The notes under the pieces are model-generated. The model saw only the letters and a list, made by a program, of their open reading frames with translations, had not been told where the DNA came from and did not search any database. This document shows, piece by piece, positions 1 to 5,214 of a stretch of 14,231 bases of DNA. The stretch spans positions 1 through 14,231 of the forward strand of contig JAUNJW010000018.1 of NCBI GenBank assembly GCA_030533035.1, given 5' to 3'. This stretch comes from Erysipelotrichaceae bacterium (GTDB lineage: Bacteria; Bacillota_I; Bacilli_A; Erysipelotrichales; Erysipelotrichaceae). The translations under genes were made by a program, and so were the position numbers. The first letter of the stretch is position 1, and the number at the start of each line of letters is the position of its first letter.

Positions 1-55
1 CAAGGGAACACCGTTTGTCTACATCCAGGGATATTTCGACAACTATACAGACTGA
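1..55 (+). CDS. C-terminal end of an unrecognised protein
   Basis: A frame open from the left edge (phase starting at base 2) ends with TGA at 53-55. It encodes the C-terminal residues KGTPFVYIQGYFDNYTD. The codon use looks like real coding sequence, and a hairpin with a U-rich tail begins 8 bases after the stop, as expected at the end of a transcription unit. Seventeen residues are too few to assign a family. Confidence 0.6.
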   Translation, partial: KGTPFVYIQGYFDNYTD

Positions 56-62
56 AGAAACA

Positions 63-97
63 GCAATCCCCGCCCTGCAGGGATTGCTTTCTTGTTT
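63..97 (+). terminator. Rho-independent terminator of the left-edge gene
   Basis: GCAATCCC (63-70) pairs with GGGATTGC (80-87) around a 9-base loop. A T-rich tract (TTTCTTGTTT, 88-97) follows. It closes the partial gene at 1-55. The T tract also supplies the -35 element of the gltX promoter. Confidence 0.8.
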
Positions 98-120
98 AGA
101 AAGCTGATCCGATGTAGAAT
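92..120 (+). promoter_or_regulatory. gltX promoter
   Basis: TTGTTT (92-97), a 17-base spacer and TAGAAT (115-120) form a sigma-A type promoter. The predicted transcript start is near 127, giving a leader of about 23 bases that carries AAAGGAG (137-143). The -10 element covers the ATG at 120, which argues against that ATG as the gltX start. Confidence 0.6.
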
Positions 121-149
121 TGATGAGGTTATTAATAAAGGAGTTCACG

Positions 150-1604
150 ATGACATTACGTACAAGATTTGCGCCGAGTCCCACCGGCTATATGCATATC
201 GGCAACCTGAGAACCGCGCTGTATGCGTACCTGGTTGCCAAAAAGGATCCCGAGGGAGTCTTCATTCTCAGAATTGAGGATACCGACCAGGGACGTCTGG
301 TTGAAGGAGCGACCGACATCATTTATGACACCATGAAGTCATGCGGCCTGAAACATGATGAAGGACCGGATGTCGGCGGTGATTACGGTCCCTATGTCCA
401 GAGCGAAAGAGTCGGCAGCGGCCTGTATATGGACTATGCGAAAAAGCTGATTAAAAGAGGCGGCGCCCACTACTGCTTCTGCGATGAAGAAAAGATCGCG
501 GCGGAAAGAGCGGCGGCCGGCGACAGCTTCAAATATGATGATCCCTGCAAAAAGCTCAGCGCTGAGGAATGTGAAAGAAGAATCGCTGAAGGCGCAAAGT
601 TTGTCATCAGACAGACAATCCCCGAAAGCGGCACCACTTCCTTTGACGATGAAGTATTCGGAACAATCACAGTTGACAATGAAACCCTGGATGAACAGGT
701 TCTCATGAAGAGCGACGGCTTCCCGACATATAACTTCGCCAACGTCATCGATGACCATCTGATGGGCATTACAGACGTTGTCAGAGGCATGGAATATCTT
801 TCCTCAACACCGAAGTACAACCTGATCTACGAGGCCTTCGGCTGGGATATTCCCCGCTATATCCACTGCCCGCCGGTCATGAAGGATGAGCATTCCAAGC
901 TCTCCAAGAGAAACGGTGACGCCTCCTTCCAGGACCTTGTCGCAAAGGGATACCTGCCGGAAGCGATCCTCAACTATATCGCCCTGCTCGGCTGGGCGCC
1001 TGAGGAAGACCGTGAAATCTTCACGCTGGATGAACTCGTACAGGCCTTCAATGTCAAGAGAATCGGCACCAGCGGCGCCATCTTCGATCCCGAAAAACTG
1101 ACATGGCTCAACGGCATGTGGTTAAGAGGCATGGACCTTGATTCCTACTATGATCTTGTAAAGCCGTATATCGACGAAGCTGTCAGACGTGACTGCGACA
1201 AGAAAAAGATCGCCGCCATCGTCCAGCCCAGAGCCAACACTCTCAATGAGATTCCGGGTATGCTTGGATTCTTCGATGAATTCCCTGCCTTCTCCATTGA
1301 TCTCTACAATCACAAGAAGATGAAGTCCAATCCGCAGGTCGCTCTTGAATCCCTGAAGGCATGCCGCGAAGTTCTGGCGGTCCAGGAAGACTGGAGCGAG
1401 GAAGCTCTTCATGAAATTCTCATGGAAGTTCCCAAAAAGATCGAAAAGAAGAACGGCCAGGTTCTCTTCCCGCTGCGTCTTGCCATTACCGGTCTTTCCT
1501 CGACACCGGGCGGCGCCATTGAAATCGCCTATATTCTCGGCAGCGAAGAAACACTCAGAAGACTGGATCTCTCCATTGCCCAGCTGGAAAGCGAACTGCA
1601 GTAG
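150..1604 (+). CDS. gltX: Glutamyl-tRNA synthetase
   Basis: GltX is a cytoplasmic class I aminoacyl-tRNA synthetase that attaches glutamate to tRNA-Glu. In many Bacillota the same enzyme also mischarges tRNA-Gln for GatCAB; the sequence alone does not show which applies here. The 484-residue protein has the usual length. The N-terminus reads RFAPSPTGYMHIGNLRTA, with the HIGH-type signature at residues 16-19 (HIGN). The KMSKS-type loop is KLSKR at residues 250-254, followed by the NGD typical of the family. I chose the ATG at 150 because AAAGGAG precedes it by 6 bases and the protein then starts directly at the conserved fold. The in-frame ATG at 120 lies in the promoter -10 element. The gene is monocistronic, between its own promoter and a strong terminator. 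A tRNA-Glu gene lies about 1.7 kb to the right. Confidence 0.97.
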   Translation: MTLRTRFAPSPTGYMHIGNLRTALYAYLVAKKDPEGVFILRIEDTDQGRLVEGATDIIYDTMKSCGLKHDEGPDVGGDYGPYVQSERVGSGLYMDYAKKLIKRGGAHYCFCDEEKIAAERAAAGDSFKYDDPCKKLSAEECERRIAEGAKFVIRQTIPESGTTSFDDEVFGTITVDNETLDEQVLMKSDGFPTYNFANVIDDHLMGITDVVRGMEYLSSTPKYNLIYEAFGWDIPRYIHCPPVMKDEHSKLSKRNGDASFQDLVAKGYLPEAILNYIALLGWAPEEDREIFTLDELVQAFNVKRIGTSGAIFDPEKLTWLNGMWLRGMDLDSYYDLVKPYIDEAVRRDCDKKKIAAIVQPRANTLNEIPGMLGFFDEFPAFSIDLYNHKKMKSNPQVALESLKACREVLAVQEDWSEEALHEILMEVPKKIEKKNGQVLFPLRLAITGLSSTPGGAIEIAYILGSEETLRRLDLSIAQLESELQ

Positions 1605-1624
1605 CACCGAAAACTGAAGTATTG

Positions 1625-1670
1625 AAAAGGCACTGATCCTTCCGTCATGGACGGAATTCAGTGCCTTTTT
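1625..1670. terminator. Bidirectional terminator between gltX and the small membrane protein gene
   Basis: AAAAGGCACTGA (1625-1636) pairs with TCAGTGCCTTTT (1658-1669). An inner stem follows, TTCCGTC (1640-1646) with GACGGAA (1650-1656), so almost the whole region is one long hairpin. The T run on the plus strand ends gltX. The A run on the left arm gives a four-U tail for minus-strand transcripts, so it probably also ends the small membrane protein gene. Confidence 0.88.
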
Positions 1671-1688
1671 TAATTCTCATTATTTTTT

Positions 1689-1925
1689 TTAAATCTGCTT
1701 TTTCCTGAAAAGCAGAAAATACAGCGCCAGCAAAATCACAGCCGCCGCTAGAAAAATCCAGCCGCATTTCACGGCGGTTGAATACTTCCGGTAAACCTCC
1801 GTATAGAAGCTGCTTTCCCCGTCCATGACGCTGCCGCCGACCCACCAGAACCAGCGGCTGATGATAAAACTCAGGGCTGAACATACCGCCGCTGCCATCC
1901 CTGACCAGAACAAAAATCTTTTCAT
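1689..1925 (-). CDS. Small two-helix membrane protein, function unknown
   Basis: This 78-residue protein has two hydrophobic stretches. The first is at about residues 4-31 (FLFWSGMAAAVCSALSFIISRWFWWVGG) and the second at about 54-73 (GWIFLAAAVILLALYFLLF). A short polar linker separates them and the C-terminus is basic (RKKQI). I do not recognise a family. The ATG at 1925 is preceded by AGGGA at a workable distance, and the N-terminus MKRFLFW looks like a normal membrane-protein start. The frame stays open to an ATG at 2015, but that extension lies upstream of the -10 candidate and has no membrane-protein character. A terminator separates the gene from femX, so it is probably a separate unit. 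Confidence 0.65.
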   Translation of the reverse strand: MKRFLFWSGMAAAVCSALSFIISRWFWWVGGSVMDGESSFYTEVYRKYSTAVKCGWIFLAAAVILLALYFLLFRKKQI

Positions 1926-1970
1926 AACCGATTCCCTGTTAACTGACTGCTCAGAATTTCTTCTGAATTC

Positions 1971-1976
1971 ATTATA
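1971..1976 (-). promoter_or_regulatory. Candidate -10 element for the small membrane protein gene
   Basis: A perfect TATAAT on the minus strand (1976 down to 1971) lies about 45 bases upstream of the ATG at 1925 and after the femX terminator. I see no good -35 hexamer at 16-18 bases, so the call rests on the -10 and its position. Confidence 0.4.
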
Positions 1977-2020
1977 CATACACCGCTGCCATTGCGCAGT
2001 ACGGCAGGGACCCATCCATG

Positions 2021-2049
2021 AAAAAACCGCATCATCAGCTGATACGGTT
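2021..2049 (-). terminator. Rho-independent terminator of femX
   Basis: On the minus strand AACCGTATCA (2049-2040) pairs with TGATGCGGTT (2034-2025) with one G-U pair, followed by a run of six T (2026-2021). It begins 7 bases after the femX stop codon. Confidence 0.85.
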
Positions 2050-2055
2050 CAGGGA

Positions 2056-3285
2056 TTACTCTTTGGAACGGATTTTTGCGGCTGTCTTCAGGACATAGGG
2101 ATATGCTTTGTCAAATGCCCAGTAGACAGGTCTGTTCAGGACAAAGTTGAATTCGCCGATCGCTTCCTCGACATTCATCAGGAAGTTGGATTTGAAGACG
2201 GTCAGGCCGTCATCCAGCGTGCCTTCCATGCCGCCGAAGGAACATTCACGGATTCCATGTTCAGCGCAGAATTCGATGCATTTGTTGTAGAGCAGATAGC
2301 TTGCCCTGATTCTCATCGCGTTGGGATTGTTGCCCATGTAGAAGATTTCCATCATGTTGCGGTTATAACAGGCAAGAATGCCGCACAGGATCATTTCATC
2401 CTCACCGGCAGTCTCACGGTCAGCCTTCAGCTTTTCAAGCTCGGCCGTATCCTCCGCGAGTCCTCTTTCATGGATCCCCTTCTGCTTTCTGGTCAGTTCG
2501 CCTTTGAGGGCTTCCTCATGTTCGGCGATCCGGCTTTCCAGCATATCCATCTGCTTTTTCAGATTCAGCTTGGCAACCATGCATAACGCGTTGTCGCCGT
2601 ATACTTCCATCATGTTGCGGAAATATTCTTCATTTCTCAGCGCGATCTTTTTGCGGACTTCCGTATAATGCATGGCCGTGCAGAAATCCTGGAGATATTC
2701 ATGGCCGGTATAGACTTCGGTTCCCTTCTTCTTCGCGGTTTCGATCGAACGGATTGTCTTGCGGTCAAGCTTGCTGTAATAATCCGGGTCAACATCCATT
2801 TCCGCGTTGAAGCGGGGCTGGGTTGTTTCCGCGATCATCTTTGTAAAGCCCTTGTGCTCAGCGCCCAGCGATTTGAGGAAGCTGATCACGCCTTCGTTCA
2901 TCGTCGGGTTTTCTTCGTCCTTGCGCTTTACATCATAGCGTCTGTACATGACTTTCGGGTCGAAGCGCAGAGCGATGGCTTTTCTCTTCTTCGCTTCCCT
3001 TTTCAGATTGTCAAACATGAAGCGGACCAGGTTGTGGTCGTTGTAGTTCATGACGGGACCTTTGGGGACATAGAAGAGCGTTGTGCCCATCGGCATTCTG
3101 CGGATCAGAACCAGCGCCGTCGCGCAGATCTTTCCGTTTTCATCTGTAACGCTTGTCAGCATATGGTCCCAGTTGTTTTTGACCCGCACCCACTCGGAGC
3201 ACTGGAAGAGGTTGTTCTGGTCTGAATTGATGACAAATTCATCGAGGACTTTCGGATCCGTGTCGGTATGGAACTGATATGTCAT
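2056..3285 (-). CDS. FemABX-family peptidoglycan aminoacyltransferase
   Basis: Members of this family (FemA/FemX/MurM) take amino acids from aminoacyl-tRNA and add them to the lysine side chain of lipid II at the inner face of the membrane, building the interpeptide bridge. The 409-residue protein has the usual length. It carries the family's YVPKGPVMNY stretch (residues 72-81), a charged helical insertion at about 241-293 that fits the FemA/FemX coiled-coil arm, and a closing GNAT-like half (ILACYNRNMMEIFYMG at 303-318). The ATG at 3285 is preceded by AAAGGAG. The longer open frame up to 3417 runs through a tRNA gene and is not used. Upstream are a terminator hairpin and tRNA-Glu; I see no promoter in the 20 bases between hairpin and ATG. 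The amino acid added cannot be told from sequence. Confidence 0.88.
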   Translation of the reverse strand: MTYQFHTDTDPKVLDEFVINSDQNNLFQCSEWVRVKNNWDHMLTSVTDENGKICATALVLIRRMPMGTTLFYVPKGPVMNYNDHNLVRFMFDNLKREAKKRKAIALRFDPKVMYRRYDVKRKDEENPTMNEGVISFLKSLGAEHKGFTKMIAETTQPRFNAEMDVDPDYYSKLDRKTIRSIETAKKKGTEVYTGHEYLQDFCTAMHYTEVRKKIALRNEEYFRNMMEVYGDNALCMVAKLNLKKQMDMLESRIAEHEEALKGELTRKQKGIHERGLAEDTAELEKLKADRETAGEDEMILCGILACYNRNMMEIFYMGNNPNAMRIRASYLLYNKCIEFCAEHGIRECSFGGMEGTLDDGLTVFKSNFLMNVEEAIGEFNFVLNRPVYWAFDKAYPYVLKTAAKIRSKE

Positions 3286-3303
3286 ACAATCTCCTTTATT
3301 TTG

Positions 3304-3333
3304 AAAAATAACCCGCAATTGCTTGCGGGTTAT
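3304..3333 (-). terminator. Terminator between tRNA-Glu and femX
   Basis: On the minus strand ATAACCCGCAA (3333-3323) pairs perfectly with TTGCGGGTTAT (3318-3308) around a four-base loop. The descending U tract is TTATTTTTC. It lies 10 bases after the encoded CCA of the tRNA and ends about 20 bases before the femX ATG, so it should end most tRNA transcripts and limit expression of femX. Confidence 0.85.
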
Positions 3334-3343
3334 CCTGTATTCA

Positions 3344-3420
3344 TGGTGACGTGTACGGGGTTCGAACCCGTGAATGCTGCCTTGAGAGGGCAGTGTGTTG
3401 AGCCGCTTCACCAACACGCC
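3344..3420 (-). tRNA. tRNA-Glu (anticodon CUC), CCA encoded
   Basis: Read on the minus strand, the gene folds as a cloverleaf. The acceptor is GGCGTGT (3420-3414) with ACACGTC (3354-3348), with one G-U pair at 2:71. The D arm contains the Glu-typical TTGGTGAAGCGG. The anticodon stem CTGCC/GGCAG encloses the loop CTCTCAA (3388-3382), giving anticodon CUC at 3386-3384. The T arm is ACGGG-TTCGAAC-CCCGT. The discriminator A is followed by CCA at 3346-3344. The D-arm sequence and anticodon both point to glutamate. It would read GAG codons. Confidence 0.95.
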
Positions 3421-3424
3421 GCAG

Positions 3425-3448
3425 ACGAAGGAATCAATGTTCCTTCGT
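3425..3448 (-). other. Leader hairpin directly upstream of tRNA-Glu
   Basis: ACGAAGGAA (3448-3440 on the minus strand) pairs perfectly with TTCCTTCGT (3433-3425) around a six-base loop, four bases before the mature tRNA 5' end. No U tract follows it, so it is not a standard terminator. It lies in the 5' leader between the predicted transcript start and the RNase P cleavage site. Confidence 0.7.
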
Positions 3449-3456
3449 GCCTGTAA

Positions 3457-3485
3457 ATAATACTATAAGACTATTTTGATTGCAA
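3457..3485 (-). promoter_or_regulatory. Promoter of tRNA-Glu (and possibly femX)
   Basis: On the minus strand TTGCAA (3485-3480), a 17-base spacer and TATTAT (3462-3457) form a sigma-A type promoter. It starts two bases after the rplT stop codon. The expected transcript start near 3450 gives a leader of about 30 bases filled by the hairpin at 3425-3448. Confidence 0.6.
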
Positions 3486-3487
3486 GT

Positions 3488-3850
3488 TCAGTTTGCGGAA
3501 TCAAGAGCCTTCTTGGCTGCGTCAACGATTTCAGCAAAACCCTTTTCGTCGTGGATTGCGATCTCGGAGAGCATCTTGCGGTTGATATTGATATCAGCCA
3601 GCTTCAGTCCGTGCATGAATTTGCTGTAGGACAGATCATAAGGTCTGACAGCAGCGTTGATTCTGGCGATCCAGAGCTTGCGCATTTCACGCTTTGTCTG
3701 CTTTCTGCCGATATATGCATACTTCAGTGAGTGCATGACCTGCTCATTGGCAGTCCTGTACAGAAGATGCTTGCTTCCGAAATAGCCCTTGGCCTGTTTT
3801 AAAACCTTCTTGCGTCTGTTGCGCGTAGGTGTTGATCCTTTAACTCTCAT
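3488..3850 (-). CDS. rplT: Large ribosomal subunit protein bL20
   Basis: L20 binds 23S rRNA early in 50S assembly and, in Bacillota, represses its own operon by binding the infC leader. The 120-residue protein has the family's basic N-terminus and hallmark stretches: [47 protein letters not shown] and [10 protein letters not shown]. The ATG at 3850 is preceded by AAGGAGG at 9 bases. It is the last protein gene of infC-rpmI-rplT, 19 bases after rpmI. No terminator lies between its stop and the following tRNA promoter, so read-through into tRNA-Glu is possible. Confidence 0.98.
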   Translation of the reverse strand: MRVKGSTPTRNRRKKVLKQAKGYFGSKHLLYRTANEQVMHSLKYAYIGRKQTKREMRKLWIARINAAVRPYDLSYSKFMHGLKLADININRKMLSEIAIHDEKGFAEIVDAAKKALDSAN

Positions 3851-3869
3851 CTTTCATTGCCCTCCTTGA

Positions 3870-4091
3870 TTAACCCTGAAGCAGCTGTCTGTCACGCTTT
3901 ACGTCTGTGGCGTTAGCTGTTGTGCTCTTGGCGAGATGCATCTTCTGCTTGTGGGATTTGTTAGCAGCGAAGTGTGATACGTAGTTATGCTGTACCTTGA
4001 GTTTGCCGGTGCCTGTGAGCTTGCTGCGCTTTGCAAAGGTTTTCTTTGTCTTCATCTTGTAATTCTTAGGCTTCTTTGCTTTTGCTTTCAT
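3870..4091 (-). CDS. rpmI: Large ribosomal subunit protein bL35
   Basis: L35 is a small basic 50S protein. The core MKTKKTFAKRSKLTGTGKLK, then SHFAANKSHKQKMHLAK and the end KRDRQLLQ, is diagnostic. At 73 residues it is longer than the usual 64-66 because of an N-terminal MKAKAKKPKNYK before the conserved start. I keep the ATG at 4091 because AAAGGAG lies 6 bases before it. The internal ATG at 4055 has no comparable site. That ribosome binding site overlaps the infC stop codon (TAAAGGAG), which suggests translational coupling. Confidence 0.96.
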   Translation of the reverse strand: MKAKAKKPKNYKMKTKKTFAKRSKLTGTGKLKVQHNYVSHFAANKSHKQKMHLAKSTTANATDVKRDRQLLQG

Positions 4092-4102
4092 ATCGTTCTC
4101 CT

Positions 4103-4651
4103 TTACTTGCCCTTCTTCGGTGAGAATATAACGGACATTGTGTTGCCTTCCAGCGAGGCTGACTTGCTGACTTCCGCAATGTCAGAGATCGCTTCGGTAA
4201 ACTTGCTGATGATCTCTTTTCCGACTTCCTGTCTTGTGATCATACGGCCTCTGAAACGCATGTCGATGCGGACTTTCTGGCCTTCTTCGATCCACTTGCG
4301 GGCCTGATTCAGCTTGGTGTTGAAATCATTTTCGTCAATGACAGGTGAGACTCTGAGCGGCTTGATTTCGGTGACGTGCTGCTTTTTCTTAGCTTCGCGG
4401 GCTTTCTTCTGTTCCTCGAAGCGGTAGCGGCCGTAGTCAACGATCTTGCAGACGGGAGTCTGCGCGTTGGGCGCGACACAGAGCAGATCAAGGTTCATTT
4501 CATAGGCTTTTTCAAGCGCTTCCCGGCGCATCATGACACCCATCTGTTCGCCATTGGGTCCGATGACCAGAACTTCTCTGAAACGAATATCCTCGTTAAC
4601 GATGTCCGTAGGTTCTTTTCTTCTGTTTTTGTTATTCTTGATCCTTCCCAA
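4103..4651 (-). CDS. infC: Translation initiation factor IF-3, with a TTG start
   Basis: IF3 binds the 30S subunit, prevents premature 50S joining and checks the start codon-initiator tRNA pairing. The 182-residue protein has the family signatures: NEDIRFREVLVIGPNGEQMG (residues 19-38), the lysine-rich linker EEQKKAREAKKKQ, and the C-domain with GQKVRIDMRFRGR. The start is TTG at 4651-4649, placed 5 bases after AGGAGG. The next in-frame ATG falls inside the conserved N-domain, so it cannot be the start. It is the first gene of the infC-rpmI-rplT operon, behind an attenuator leader. Confidence 0.97.
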   Translation of the reverse strand: MGRIKNNKNRRKEPTDIVNEDIRFREVLVIGPNGEQMGVMMRREALEKAYEMNLDLLCVAPNAQTPVCKIVDYGRYRFEEQKKAREAKKKQHVTEIKPLRVSPVIDENDFNTKLNQARKWIEEGQKVRIDMRFRGRMITRQEVGKEIISKFTEAISDIAEVSKSASLEGNTMSVIFSPKKGK

Positions 4652-4793
4652 GTGATCCTCCTGTGATTGAAAAAACAGGTGCGAAGCCGCACCTGTCCGA
4701 AAAAAGTCATCTTTTTGCTTTCGGCCTTGTACCCAGGTCCTGCGGACTCTCAGGTGAGAAGTGGTGCTTCTTCTTTCCGTTATTTCAATGTAC
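4652..4793 (-). promoter_or_regulatory. Ribosomal protein L20 leader (attenuator) upstream of infC
   Basis: This untranslated leader of about 140 bases sits between the infC promoter and its TTG start. It contains an AGAAG/CTTCT hairpin (AGAAGCACCACTTCT on the minus strand), as I recall from the L20 leader of Bacillota, in which L20 binding favours termination. The terminator is at 4670-4696. A competing pairing is visible: CACCT (4756-4752) and GTCCG (4747-4743), separated by GAGA, can pair with the contiguous CGGACAGGTG (4699-4690). The latter includes most of the 5' arm of the terminator, so forming it would block the terminator. Confidence 0.85.
4670..4696 (-). terminator. Attenuator terminator in the infC leader
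   Basis: On the minus strand ACAGGTGCG (4696-4688) pairs perfectly with CGCACCTGT (4683-4675) around a GCTT loop, followed by a run of T (4675-4670). It ends about 18 bases before the infC start codon and is the regulated element of the L20 leader. Confidence 0.88.
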
Positions 4794-4799
4794 CTAGAT

Positions 4800-4828
4800 A
4801 TTAAACAATATCAGCGTTGTGTTGTCAA
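4800..4828 (-). promoter_or_regulatory. Promoter of the infC operon
   Basis: A perfect TTGACA (4828-4823, minus strand), a 17-base spacer and TTTAAT (4805-4800). TAATAT two bases further on is an alternative -10 with a 19-base spacer. The -35 lies 4 bases after the stop codon of the gls24-like gene. The predicted start is near 4793. Confidence 0.72.
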
Positions 4829-4832
4829 CAGA

Positions 4833-5159
4833 TTAATTTTCAAATCCGCTGACATTTACAGTAACTTTATTGGCCTTGAACCCTGTCATGAACAGAATGT
4901 TCTCATAAATGCGGTTCTGGACCAGTTCGCATGTCTGTTCGACATTTGCGCCGTACTTCAGTCTGACATCCGCTTCAACGTTGAGACGGTTGTCCTCAAT
5001 ACGGATCGCCAGCGGTTTTGTGAAACGGGAATTGGGAATCTGGATAGCGTCCTCAATCTCGTCGATGCTGATTTCGGCAATTGCCTTGAATACTGACTTA
5101 TTGACAGCGATCATACCGTTGGTATTCTGATCGTCCAATACTACATAATCCTGAGCCAT
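4833..5159 (-). CDS. Asp23/Gls24-family protein
   Basis: This 108-residue protein fits the Asp23/Gls24 (DUF322) family: small alkaline-shock or envelope-associated proteins of Gram-positives, of poorly known biochemistry. The visible signature is the pattern GMIAVNKSVFKAIAEISIDEIEDA, followed by alternating strands (LAIRIEDNRLNVEADVRLKYGANV), a helix (EQTCELVQNRIYENILFMTGF) and the closing strand NKVTVNVSGF. The ATG at 5159 follows AGGAG by 7 bases. It lies after the RelA/SpoT-like gene with a 44-base gap that contains its own -10 candidate, and directly before the infC promoter. A role in stress or envelope physiology is inferred from the family only. Confidence 0.85.
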   Translation of the reverse strand: MAQDYVVLDDQNTNGMIAVNKSVFKAIAEISIDEIEDAIQIPNSRFTKPLAIRIEDNRLNVEADVRLKYGANVEQTCELVQNRIYENILFMTGFKANKVTVNVSGFEN

Positions 5160-5185
5160 GGTTACTCTCCTCTTCTTCTTGATTT

Positions 5186-5214
5186 ATTATACACATTTTG
5201 TTTTCAGTGGAAAA
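5186..5214 (-). promoter_or_regulatory. Candidate promoter of the gls24-like gene
   Basis: A perfect TATAAT (5191-5186, minus strand) lies about 27 bases before the ATG. The hexamer at 17 bases, TTTTCC (5214-5209, inside the end of the upstream gene), is a weak -35 match. The gene could also be reached by read-through from truB. Confidence 0.45.

Noticed and set aside
120-149. In-frame extension of gltX to an ATG at 120
   Set aside because: The ATG overlaps the promoter -10 element, has no ribosome binding site, and adds residues before the conserved start. The ATG at 150 has AAAGGAG.
1825-2586. Plus-strand open frame of 253 codons
   Set aside because: It lies across the small membrane protein gene, the femX terminator and the end of femX on the other strand. 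It shows no family features or credible start.
3286-3417. In-frame extension of femX by 44 residues
   Set aside because: It would read through a terminator hairpin and the tRNA-Glu gene. The ATG at 3285 has an excellent ribosome binding site and family-like N-terminus.
3425-3448. Hairpin after rplT as a terminator
   Set aside because: Neither strand has a U tract after the stem, and it lies downstream of the tRNA promoter, so it is listed as a leader hairpin instead.
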